5,507 nucleotides of DNA from Pseudohongiella sp. Its GTDB lineage: Bacteria; Pseudomonadota; Gammaproteobacteria; Pseudomonadales; Pseudohongiellaceae. This document shows positions 1-5,046 of this stretch, one piece after another; the stretch's first letter is position 1; every line of letters starts with the position of its first letter. The stretch is taken from NCBI GenBank assembly GCA_030652635.1, contig JAUSPW010000264.1, positions 1 through 5,507 of the forward strand, written 5' to 3'. Position numbers and translations under genes: made by a program. The notes under the pieces were generated by a model. That model ran no database searches, was not told the origin of the DNA, and saw only the letters and a list, made by a program, of their open reading frames with translations.

Positions 1-1
1 G

Positions 2-460
2 GTATTTTTAGAGGATATGGGAAAAGCCGATGGGAAAAACAAAAGATGGGTTGAGTGCGGTGATTATTATTATGCTGAAGATCCTCATACCAAAAAGATG
101 ACGAAGTATGAGCGTGAAAAATTTATTCTGGGTTATGGCGCGCGTTTAAATCCACAGAAGTTACAGGCCAACCTGCTGGTGTTTGTGGAAATCAGCCTGG
201 ATTCCAAATCAGCCAGCATTTTTGATGACTTCCGCCGTGCAGTCAGCAAATTGCCACATGTACTGGAGTGCCACTTGGTATCCGGGGATTTTGATTACCT
301 GATCAAGGCGCGTATTTCCGAGATGGCGTCCTACCGCAAACTGCTGGGTGACATTCTGCTGAAGTTGCCCGGCGTGCGCGAATCCAAAAGTTACATCGTG
401 ATGGAGGAGATCAAAGAAACACTGGATCTGATTGTGCCTGACGAGTCTGAGCAGGCGTAA
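2..460 (+). CDS. lrp: Lrp/AsnC-family transcriptional regulator, 5'-partial, diverged HTH
   Basis: From about residue 35 (counting from the ATG at 17) this reads as a canonical Lrp: FILGYGARLNP leads into the RAM ligand/oligomerisation domain, with LLVFVEISLD, CHLVSGDFDYL (residues 85-95), the AYRKLL-type segment, LPGVRESKSYIVMEE and a KETL tail, very close to E. coli Lrp. Lrp proteins are octamer-forming global regulators of amino-acid metabolism. The frame is open through the left edge, and residues before ATG17 (FLED) match the end of Lrp helix 1, so the true start is probably outside the window; ATG17 has a GAGG only 2 nt away, too close for a normal SD. The part that should be the recognition helix (VGLSPTPCLERV in E. 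coli) reads GDYYYAEDPHTKKM, so DNA binding is uncertain although length and flanks are preserved. The other two frames contain stops and no HTH. It converges on the DJ-1 gene 34 bp downstream, with no obvious terminator between them. Confidence 0.85.
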   Translation, partial: VFLEDMGKADGKNKRWVECGDYYYAEDPHTKKMTKYEREKFILGYGARLNPQKLQANLLVFVEISLDSKSASIFDDFRRAVSKLPHVLECHLVSGDFDYLIKARISEMASYRKLLGDILLKLPGVRESKSYIVMEEIKETLDLIVPDESEQA

Positions 461-494
461 CAGCCGACGTAACAGCTGGTCCAGTCAAAAACGA

Positions 495-1112
495 TCACGT
501 TTGCTGCCACTCAAACTCCATCTGCCGCGCGGTTGCGATGGCCAGTTCGCGACCGGCGAGACGCTCAACCAGATGCAGGCTCATATCAATTCCTGCAGAA
601 ATGCCCGCTGACGTCACGATTTTTCCCTGGTCTACCCAACGCACGTTATTTTGCACATCCAGGTCAGGAAACTGCAGGCGTAAGTCTGAGATATCTTCCC
701 AATGGGTAGTCACGGTGTGATCGGTCAGCACACCGGCTTTGGCTAACAAAAATGCGCCGGTACACACCGACGCTGTGATTTGCGTGTGTGCAGCGATGTG
801 GGATATCCACTGTATCACTGCCGGTTTTTGCATTTCCTGACTCACTACGCCGCCAGGCACAATCAGTACGTCAAACGCTGTGGCAACCGCAAAGGTGACA
901 TCTGGCAACACCCGCATGCCTGCGCGCAATTTCACAAGGTCAGCATGCTCAGCCACAGACACCACAGAAAATAAAGTGCGTGGCAGTTCCTGAGATTGCT
1001 GACGTGGATGGCGCAGTGCCACACGAGAAGCGGTGGTAAATACCTCGTAAGGGCCCGCAAAATCCAATGCTTCCGCCTCGTCAAACAGGAAAATACCCAC
1101 GCGTATGGTCAT
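495..1112 (-). CDS. DJ-1/PfpI-family protein (isonitrile hydratase / GATase1-like)
   Basis: A 205-residue cytoplasmic single-domain protein of the DJ-1/PfpI (class I glutamine amidotransferase-like) superfamily. Visible hallmarks are an N-terminal VGIFLFDEAEALDFAGPYEVF with Asp17, a VLIVPGG strand at 82-88, the nucleophile elbow ASVCTGAFLLAKAG with Cys117 followed by Thr118, TTHW at 135-138, and ITSAG-type VTSAGISAGIDMSLHLVE at 166-183. Asp17 and the Cys-Thr pair are the residues used by isonitrile hydratase (InhA), and the same fold forms the sensor half of GlxA-like AraC regulators. There is no HTH here, so an enzyme or stress protein is more likely; the substrate cannot be read from sequence. 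The ATG overlaps the stop of the upstream DUF1330 gene (ATGA), and an AAGG lies 9 nt upstream inside that gene, so translation is probably coupled. It is the last gene of the minus-strand cluster. Family confident, reaction uncertain. Confidence 0.88.
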   Translation of the reverse strand: MTIRVGIFLFDEAEALDFAGPYEVFTTASRVALRHPRQQSQELPRTLFSVVSVAEHADLVKLRAGMRVLPDVTFAVATAFDVLIVPGGVVSQEMQKPAVIQWISHIAAHTQITASVCTGAFLLAKAGVLTDHTVTTHWEDISDLRLQFPDLDVQNNVRWVDQGKIVTSAGISAGIDMSLHLVERLAGRELAIATARQMEFEWQQT

Positions 1113-1402
1113 GGCTCATAACCTTCAATAATGACCAGATCCAGAGTCGACACCGGTTGGCGCAAAGCGATTGCACGCTGATATTCCGGCGAGTGCCAAC
1201 ATGCCATTGCGCTCTGATAGTCTGGAAACTCAAGTACCACATGTCTGGATCGGCTTGTGCCTTCGACAGTTTCAAAGCGTCCGCCGCGTACCAGAAATTT
1301 TGCATCATATTTTTTGAATGGCGCTGCGTTGGCCGCCACGTAATCTTTGTATTTTTCCAGGTCATCAATGTCGACCTGCACAATCCAGTAAGCCTTTGGC
1401 AT
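1109..1402 (-). CDS. DUF1330 domain protein
   Basis: A 97-residue protein, essentially one DUF1330 domain (ferredoxin-like, dimeric alpha/beta barrel fold). It starts PKAYWIVQVDIDDLEKYKDY, continues with AAPFKKYDAKFLVRGG and VVLEFPDYQSAMACWHSPEYQ, and ends in LVIIEGYEP, all typical of the family. The biochemical role of DUF1330 is not established; related folds include small monooxygenases and dehydratases. The reading frame can be extended 8 codons to a TTG at 1426, but the ATG at 1402 is preceded by a strong GGAG with 5-nt spacing and gives the family-typical N-terminus, so it is preferred. Its stop overlaps the start of the DJ-1 gene by ATGA, and its start lies 20 bp after the Xre-type regulator gene, making it the third gene of a tight operon. 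Pairing with a DJ-1 protein suggests a joint small-molecule or stress role, but that is inference. Confidence 0.88.
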   Translation of the reverse strand: MPKAYWIVQVDIDDLEKYKDYVAANAAPFKKYDAKFLVRGGRFETVEGTSRSRHVVLEFPDYQSAMACWHSPEYQRAIALRQPVSTLDLVIIEGYEP

Positions 1403-1407
1403 GGTAG

Positions 1408-1411
1408 CTCC
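1408..1411 (-). promoter_or_regulatory. Ribosome binding site deciding the DUF1330 start
   Basis: GGAG on the minus strand, 5 nt before the ATG at 1402. It selects this ATG over the in-frame TTG at 1426, which has no SD and overlaps the preceding gene. Confidence 0.7.
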
Positions 1412-1422
1412 GTGTTTAACAG

Positions 1423-1647
1423 TCAATTTTCGACGTCACCAATTTCACCAATATCCAGCAAATCCCCTGGAGAACAATCTAGTTCTTCGCACAGACTGGC
1501 CAGCGTGTCAAAGCGCACGCCTTTGACTTTACCGGTGCGCAACAGCGATAGATTGGCTTCCGTAATACCTATGCGTTCTGCCAGTTCTTTGGAGCGCATT
1601 TTTCGCAAAGCCAGCATCACATCAAGACGAACAATAATCTGTTTCAT
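1423..1647 (-). CDS. Small Xre/Cro-CI-type HTH regulator
   Basis: A 74-residue protein made almost entirely of a Cro/CI-type helix-turn-helix. LRKMRSKELAERIGITEANLSLLRTGKVKGVRFDTLASLCEELDCSPGDLLDI contains helix 2 (SKELAERIG), the turn, recognition helix 3 (TEANLSLLRTG), and the closing L-C-LDCSPGDLL signature of the YozG-like / HTH_26 group. It has no sensor domain, so it should act as a small DNA-binding repressor or activator. The ATG overlaps the stop of the upstream DUF2975 gene (ATGA) and no SD is visible upstream, so it is probably translated only by coupling. Small Xre regulators of this group are commonly encoded directly after DUF2975 membrane proteins, and that context supports both calls. 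The likely target is its own operon, but no operator was identified with confidence. Confidence 0.93.
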   Translation of the reverse strand: MKQIIVRLDVMLALRKMRSKELAERIGITEANLSLLRTGKVKGVRFDTLASLCEELDCSPGDLLDIGEIGDVEN

Positions 1648-2159
1648 ACAAATGCGTCATTTTCAGATTTGATGTCGGTTGCGACCACAAGAATTTTTCC
1701 GACGGCGCACACAAACACCGCAAATGCCAACATCCCGATGTATTCAGGTTCTATCTGCAAATCAAAACCGCCCTGTCGGTTTACCCAAAGTGTCAAATTG
1801 GGGGTAATCAACATCACCGCAACCATGGCGTAAATGGCAGCTGAACCGGCCTCGCCGACATGTCGTGCGACATTGGTGCTGAAAAACTCACCCTGACCAA
1901 ATTTGCCCAGCGCTTGTCGCAGGTGGTTGATGGCCTCAACAAAAAAGAAGGCAGGCAGCAGTTCAATCAGGATCATGCCAATATTGTGCAAACTTTGTTG
2001 CCAGGTGTTTTCCTGTGCAAACAGATTTCCTGCAATAGCAAAACCACCCTGGGTGATGATCGCGACAATCAGCATCACCATGGCAATAATGGCGAGCGTC
2101 TGTGCAGTGGTGGCCAGATTTTGTGCGTTTTTCAGTTCTTCGAGTGTACGGTCTGACAT
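1644..2159 (-). CDS. DUF2975-like four-helix membrane protein
   Basis: A 171-residue inner-membrane protein. Four hydrophobic segments are visible: about residues 20-45 (TLAIIAMVMLIVAII), 58-78 (NIGMILIELLPAFFFVEAI), 107-125 (AAIYAMVAVMLITP) and 140-160 (IGMLAFAVFVCAVGKILVVA). Between the second and third lies LRQALGKFGQGEFFSTNVARHV, resembling the DUF2975 pattern in which a small G-E-x-F-S motif precedes the third helix; the tail DIKSENDAFV matches the K-x-E-N-D-x-x-V ending of that family. Function is unknown. The frame extends upstream to a TTG at 2219, but the ATG at 2159 has GGAG at 8-nt spacing and gives a sensible N-terminus. The stop overlaps the ATG of the Xre-type regulator (ATGA). 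The pair suggests a membrane component controlling, or controlled by, a tiny regulator. Family assignment is by pattern, not by search. Confidence 0.85.
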   Translation of the reverse strand: MSDRTLEELKNAQNLATTAQTLAIIAMVMLIVAIITQGGFAIAGNLFAQENTWQQSLHNIGMILIELLPAFFFVEAINHLRQALGKFGQGEFFSTNVARHVGEAGSAAIYAMVAVMLITPNLTLWVNRQGGFDLQIEPEYIGMLAFAVFVCAVGKILVVATDIKSENDAFV

Positions 2160-2167
2160 GATGCTAG

Positions 2168-2171
2168 CTCC
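2168..2171 (-). promoter_or_regulatory. Ribosome binding site deciding the DUF2975 start
   Basis: GGAG on the minus strand, 8 nt before the ATG at 2159. It argues against the TTG at 2219, which would add 20 residues encoded by the AT-rich leader. Confidence 0.65.
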
Positions 2172-2192
2172 ATTACTGTTTTGTGTTGTTAA

Positions 2193-2219
2193 ATTATCGC
2201 TAAACAATAATAAAAGCAA
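2193..2219 (-). promoter_or_regulatory. Possible sigma70 promoter of the DUF2975 operon
   Basis: In the 96-bp gap after the DUF5367 gene, the minus strand has GATAAT (2198-2193, 5 of 6 to the consensus -10) and an upstream TTGCTT (2219-2214) at 15-bp spacing, in a clearly AT-rich leader. Spacing and -35 are poor. The gap contains no convincing terminator, so read-through from the DUF5367 gene is also possible. Confidence 0.35.
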
Positions 2220-2255
2220 ATTTTATTTATATTTCCTTTGCCCGGCAGAACTGAT

Positions 2256-2678
2256 CTAAAGAGTATCTGACTGTGGTCGCACCATCCATAAGCCTGTAAA
2301 CAGGATGGCTGCTACACCCGCTAGTATCATGGCGGGATAAATACGATCGTCCATGCTGCCGGGATTGGGAAACCAACGCTCAAAATACAGGGTCCCCAGC
2401 ACATCCAGGCACATGGCCGGTGCGGTGAGCGCAGCGGCGGCATGCACGCGCCACTGAGGCGGTGTGCTGAACAGTTTGAACGTGATCACGGCTGTCAGCG
2501 CAGAACCGATAACGCCGATCGATAACCACATCCAGAGCACGGTTTTTGTTGTCTCAGGCTCGGTATTGCCTGGCCACCAGGTTCTGAACAGCAGTAAAAA
2601 ACCTACCCAACCTGCCAGCGAGATCAGCATCATCCAGTACATCTGTTGCTTGATGTTTATGGGTTTGGCGGTCAACAT
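2256..2678 (-). CDS. DUF5367-like small membrane protein
   Basis: A 140-residue integral membrane protein with four hydrophobic segments: about residues 13-31 (MYWMMLISLAGWVGFLLLF), 46-66 (TVLWMWLSIGVIGSALTAVI), 80-98 (AAALTAPAMCLDVLGTLYF) and 113-132 (YPAMILAGVAAILFTGLWMV). The third/fourth helix region, with LDVLGTLYFERWFPN followed by an ILAGVAAILFTGLW helix, resembles DUF5367, a family of unknown function. An AGGAGG lies 7 nt before the ATG at 2678, a near-perfect SD implying efficient translation. It is divergent from a TetR-type regulator, and an inverted repeat sits within its predicted promoter, so TetR-type repression is likely. It lies 96 bp upstream of the DUF2975 operon on the same strand. 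An efflux or small-molecule protection role would fit the TetR pairing but is inference. Confidence 0.8.
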   Translation of the reverse strand: MLTAKPINIKQQMYWMMLISLAGWVGFLLLFRTWWPGNTEPETTKTVLWMWLSIGVIGSALTAVITFKLFSTPPQWRVHAAAALTAPAMCLDVLGTLYFERWFPNPGSMDDRIYPAMILAGVAAILFTGLWMVRPQSDTL

Positions 2679-2706
2679 GGTGGTACCTCCTGAAAAATGT
2701 AATGGT

Positions 2707-2741
2707 TGCTACAGTCGGGAGTATTTGTAGCAGGCGCTACA
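2707..2741. promoter_or_regulatory. TetR-type operator candidate with three half-sites
   Basis: TGTAGC (2726-2731), 4 bp, GCTACA (2736-2741) form a perfect 6+6 inverted repeat. A third half-site, TGCTACA (2707-2713), is the inverted partner of TGTAGCA (2726-2732), so GCTACAGT occurs as a direct repeat at 2708-2715 and 2736-2743, 28 bp apart. The palindrome covers the spacer and overlaps the -10 of the predicted DUF5367 promoter, while the third half-site covers the predicted start region. It lies between the divergent genes, where TetR-family operators normally are. Confidence 0.6.
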
Positions 2742-2752
2742 GTAATGCGCAA
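2724..2752 (-). promoter_or_regulatory. Predicted promoter of the DUF5367-like gene
   Basis: Minus strand: -35 TTGCGC (2752-2747), 17-bp spacer, -10 TACAAA (2729-2724) preceded by TGC, i.e. an extended -10 (TGnTACAAA). Transcription would start near 2717, leaving a leader of about 40 nt that includes the AGGAGG. Confidence 0.5.
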
Positions 2753-2784
2753 GCAAAAAGATGAAATTGTCTGAGGGTGTGGCT

Positions 2785-3363
2785 GTGAGTAAAAAGCTGG
2801 ATAAACGTGCAGAGGTGATTGATCTGTTGACAGTCCATTTTCTGGATACTGGACTGAGTGACACCGGTTTGCGACGGCTGGCTGAGGTGGCTGGCACCAG
2901 TGATCGTATGCTGCTGTATTATTTTGAAAACAAAGATGAATTGCTTGCTGCAGTGTTGACACATATTGCAGGAGGGCTCAGTGCATCGCTGACGCAATTG
3001 TTTGGGACAACACCTTTATCTCCTGACACGGTCCTGGAGAAATTGTGGGTGGCAGCGAAAAGTGACGCATTCAAATCACATCTACGCCTGTGGCTGGATT
3101 TGGCAGCCCATGCCAACCGGGGTGACCCGTTGTTTTTGTCCATAGCTCAACAAATCAGTACCGGCTGGATAAACTGGATGGCCAGCCTGCTCGATGTTCC
3201 CGAGGCGAACAAAGACGCGACAGCCGCCTTGATTCTGGCAGCGGTAGATGGTCAGTTGGTGTTGTTTCCCGGTGAAATTGCGCGTGGTGAATATGCCATT
3301 CTGCAACTGATTGCCTTGTTCAGGGGGCAGACCAAGGCTCAGGCGCAGTCAGGCGCTGCATGA
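2785..3363 (+). CDS. TetR/AcrR-family transcriptional regulator
   Basis: A dimeric one-component repressor of about 192 residues. The N-terminal HTH is visible as AEVIDLLTVHFLDTGLSDTGLRRLAEVAGTSDRMLLYYFENKDELLAAVL: helix 1, the LRRLAEVAG helix, and the recognition segment TSDRMLLYYFENKDEL, a standard TetR signature. The C-terminal half (AHANRGDPLF, then an ALILAAVDGQLVLF helix) is the ligand/dimerisation domain; the ligand is unknown. The GTG at 2785 is preferred because GAGG lies 8 nt upstream and gives an MSKKLDKR N-terminus; an in-frame ATG at 2761 has no SD. It is divergent from the DUF5367-like gene, with an inverted repeat between them, so control of that gene and perhaps of itself is likely. 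Its last 25 bp overlap, on the opposite strand, the end of the methyltransferase gene. Confidence 0.92.
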   Translation: MSKKLDKRAEVIDLLTVHFLDTGLSDTGLRRLAEVAGTSDRMLLYYFENKDELLAAVLTHIAGGLSASLTQLFGTTPLSPDTVLEKLWVAAKSDAFKSHLRLWLDLAAHANRGDPLFLSIAQQISTGWINWMASLLDVPEANKDATAALILAAVDGQLVLFPGEIARGEYAILQLIALFRGQTKAQAQSGAA

Positions 3364-4193
3364 CGCGCCGCTGTTTCATAAAAGCGAATCACCTGTTTGC
3401 GCTGCTCTCCCCAACGATAACCGCCCAATGCGCCACTTTTGCGGATCACCCGATGGCATGGAATCAGCAGAGCAACCGGGTTGGCGGCAATGGCATTGGC
3501 AACCGCCCGAGTGGAGTTGGGCGTTTGTATGTGCTGCGCGATCCCGGAATAGGTCTGCGAGTCTCCGGGAGCGATTGCCAGCAACGCTCGCCAGACCGCT
3601 ACCTGAAAATTACTGCCAGCTACATGAAGAGGCATTTTTTCTGCGGGCGTCACACCACGTAACAACCGACAGATCGCGCTGGCGGTCATCTCGGTGTGCC
3701 GATGGTCCTCGACAATCACCGCGTTTGGCCATTGTGCCTGCAATCGCAGAATTTCTGCGTCTTTTCCGTCAGTCTCGGTAAACACCGCTTTGCAAATTCC
3801 ACGAGGTGTTTGTGCAATCAGCAATTCACCAAACGGAGTCATATGCAGCCCATAATTAATCTGCAGATCAAGACCGCCTTTTTTAAATTCCCCGGGTGTC
3901 ACCGCTTCCAGCGATACAAAGTGATCGTACAGTCTGGAACTGCTACTGAGTCCGACTGATCCGGAGATATCCAATAAAGAGCGTTGCGCGGACACCTGGC
4001 TCTTGGCCTTTTCCAGCGTAATGACTTGCAGAAACCGTTTTGGGCTAATGCCTGCCCACTGACAAAACAGGCGCTGAAAATGGAACGCACTCAGATGTAC
4101 ATGCGCGGCCACCTGCTCCAGGGTCGGCTGTTGCTCGACATGTTGGCTAAGAAAATCGATGGCCTTGGCAATGCGTTGGTAGTCATTCATCAT
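3339..4193 (-). CDS. AraC-HTH / O6-methylguanine-DNA methyltransferase fusion (Ada-like, no zinc domain)
   Basis: A 284-residue two-domain protein. Residues 5-105 are an AraC-type DNA-binding domain with both HTH units: PTLEQVAAHVHLSAFHFQRLF, then LLDISGSVGLSSSSRLYDHF followed by VTPGEFKKGG. Residues 113-275 are the methyltransferase: MTPFGELLIAQTPRGICKAVF, FQVAVWRALLAIAPGDSQTYSGIA and the suicide-acceptor motif IPCHRVI with Cys246, then GALGGYRWGEQRK. The acceptor cysteine takes alkyl groups from O6-alkylguanine (and O4-alkylthymine). E. coli Ada also has an N-terminal zinc domain whose methylated Cys38 switches the protein to an activator; that domain is absent, so any regulation must work differently. 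ATG 4193 (or 4190) is chosen although no SD is seen; the only alternative, TTG at 4277, would overlap the start of the divergent glycosylase gene. It is divergent from a 3-methyladenine glycosylase, completing an alkylation-repair pair. Confidence 0.93.
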   Translation of the reverse strand: MMNDYQRIAKAIDFLSQHVEQQPTLEQVAAHVHLSAFHFQRLFCQWAGISPKRFLQVITLEKAKSQVSAQRSLLDISGSVGLSSSSRLYDHFVSLEAVTPGEFKKGGLDLQINYGLHMTPFGELLIAQTPRGICKAVFTETDGKDAEILRLQAQWPNAVIVEDHRHTEMTASAICRLLRGVTPAEKMPLHVAGSNFQVAVWRALLAIAPGDSQTYSGIAQHIQTPNSTRAVANAIAANPVALLIPCHRVIRKSGALGGYRWGEQRKQVIRFYETAARHAAPDCA

Positions 4194-4199
4194 GAGGGC

Positions 4200-4228
4200 A
4201 GTATGTAATGCCGGCTGCAGGCTGTCGA
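4200..4228 (-). promoter_or_regulatory. Predicted promoter of the Ada-like gene, near-leaderless
   Basis: Minus strand: TCGACA (4228-4223, 5 of 6 to TTGACA), a 17-bp spacer, CATACT (4205-4200, 4 of 6 to TATAAT), then only 6 nt to the ATG at 4193. Initiation 7 nt after the -10 would fall on the start codon itself, which agrees with the missing SD. No E. coli-type Ada box was found nearby. Confidence 0.45.
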
Positions 4229-4270
4229 ACCGGATCTTGCTGTTTTTGGGATAAACATAAGGGAATGATG

Positions 4271-4903
4271 ATGACAATCACACTGGATGATGAGCAAAAA
4301 ATCAAGGCTGTCAAACATCTCAGTCGTCAAGACAAGAAACTGGCTGCACTGATAGAAAAGGTCGGCGAGTGTCGACTCAGTGGCAAGGGGCACCCTGACT
4401 TATTTGGGACGTTGGCCGATGCCATCGTCAGCCAGCAGTTGTCCGGAAAAGCAGCTGCGACCATTTTTGGGCGCTTTTGTGTGTTGCTTAGCGCCGAGGA
4501 TAAAAAACCGCAGCCTGCGCAAATGTCTGGAGTGACGGAGCAGCAATTGCGTTCGGTTGGGTTATCCCGAGCCAAATCGCTGGCGGTGTTGGATCTTTCT
4601 GACAAAATTGAACAGGGCATTGTGTTGCCGTTAACAGTACTTGAGGCGATGCCTGACGAAGACATCATTCAGAACCTGATTCAGGTGCGTGGTATCGGGC
4701 GTTGGACAGCGGAGATTTTTCTGATGTTCCAGCTGGGCCGTGCGGATGTGCTACCCGTGGATGATCTTGGGGTGCGTAAGGGTTTTATGCTGACCTATGG
4801 TTTGGAGGCGATGCCGGACAAAAAATTTTTGTCGCAGCATGCTGTTCGGTGGCAGCCATATCGGAGTGTGGCGTCTTGGTATATGTGGCGGGCGTTGGAG
4901 TAG
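4271..4903 (+). CDS. DNA-3-methyladenine glycosylase II family (short AlkA-type, HhH-GPD)
   Basis: A 210-residue base-excision glycosylase that removes alkylated purines such as 3-methyladenine, leaving abasic sites. HhH-GPD features are visible: the early helix block FGTLADAIVSQQLSGKAA (45-62), QLRSVGLSRAKSLAVLDLS, the helix-hairpin-helix VRGIGRWTAEIFLMF (139-153), and LPVDDLGVRKG, where the second aspartate (Asp165) corresponds to catalytic Asp238 of E. coli AlkA. The C-terminal WQPYRSVASWYMWRALE is typical of the subfamily. It is shorter than E. coli AlkA (282 residues) because it lacks the N-terminal TBP-like domain; such minimal enzymes resemble yeast Mag-type glycosylases. Three consecutive ATG codons occur at 4265, 4268 and 4271; AAGGG (4259-4263) is best spaced (7 nt) from the third. 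An in-frame ATG at 4208 would overlap the start region of the divergent methyltransferase and is unlikely. Together the two divergent genes cover O6- and N-alkyl damage. Confidence 0.93.
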   Translation: MTITLDDEQKIKAVKHLSRQDKKLAALIEKVGECRLSGKGHPDLFGTLADAIVSQQLSGKAAATIFGRFCVLLSAEDKKPQPAQMSGVTEQQLRSVGLSRAKSLAVLDLSDKIEQGIVLPLTVLEAMPDEDIIQNLIQVRGIGRWTAEIFLMFQLGRADVLPVDDLGVRKGFMLTYGLEAMPDKKFLSQHAVRWQPYRSVASWYMWRALE

Positions 4904-5046
4904 TGGTTTTTTATCTGGATCTGCAGGGCAAGTGAGTAGTCGGACGTTCCTCAGGATGACGCTGCGCGTCTGATCAACCTTCGCTCACCTCCGACAACTT
5001 ACCTGCCCAGTTGGACTGTATTGCCACCATGGACAAATCGCGACTT
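4904..5046. other. Intergenic region between glycosylase and rhodanese genes
   Basis: A 143-bp gap between convergent genes. A T-run at 4907-4912 follows the glycosylase stop codon closely, but no clear stem precedes it. Most of the gap is taken by an imperfect inverted-repeat element (listed separately). No ORF with coding character was seen. Confidence 0.5.
4926..5008. repeat. Imperfect inverted-repeat element with nested hairpin
   Basis: The 19-nt arms at 4926-4944 and 4990-5008 are inverted copies matching at 16 of 19 positions (outer ends GGGCA / TGCCC, inner ends GTCGGA / TCCGAC). Inside is a perfect 5-bp stem with 3-nt loop, GACGC-TGC-GCGTC (4958-4970). It has no T-run and is too long and branched for an ordinary terminator. 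It could be a REP/MITE-like element or a structured RNA 3' end shared by the two convergent transcripts. Confidence 0.55.

Noticed and set aside
1067..1672. Long open frame (201 codons) on the + strand
   Set aside because: It lies antisense to the DJ-1, DUF1330 and Xre-type genes, has no recognisable domain and no SD, and those minus-strand proteins are clearly real.
2672..2997. Several minus-strand frames opposite the start of the tetR gene
   Set aside because: They run through the divergent promoter region and oppose a confident TetR HTH; the translations are low-complexity and unlike any family.
3311..3781. Open frame of 156 codons on the + strand
   Set aside because: It is antisense to the methyltransferase domain; the translation is rich in Arg, Ser and Trp with no domain, as expected of a shadow frame.
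4194..4270. E. coli-type Ada box in the divergent gap
   Set aside because: No AAAGCGCA-like motif was found on either strand, and the protein lacks the sensor domain that would use it.
4194..4277. N-terminal extensions of the Ada-like protein (TTG 4277) and of the glycosylase (ATG 4208)
   Set aside because: They would overlap each other's start regions head to head, lack SD sequences, and add residues with no family similarity.
4901..4925. Intrinsic terminator after the glycosylase gene
   Set aside because: A T-run is present at 4907-4912, but no GC-rich stem precedes it.
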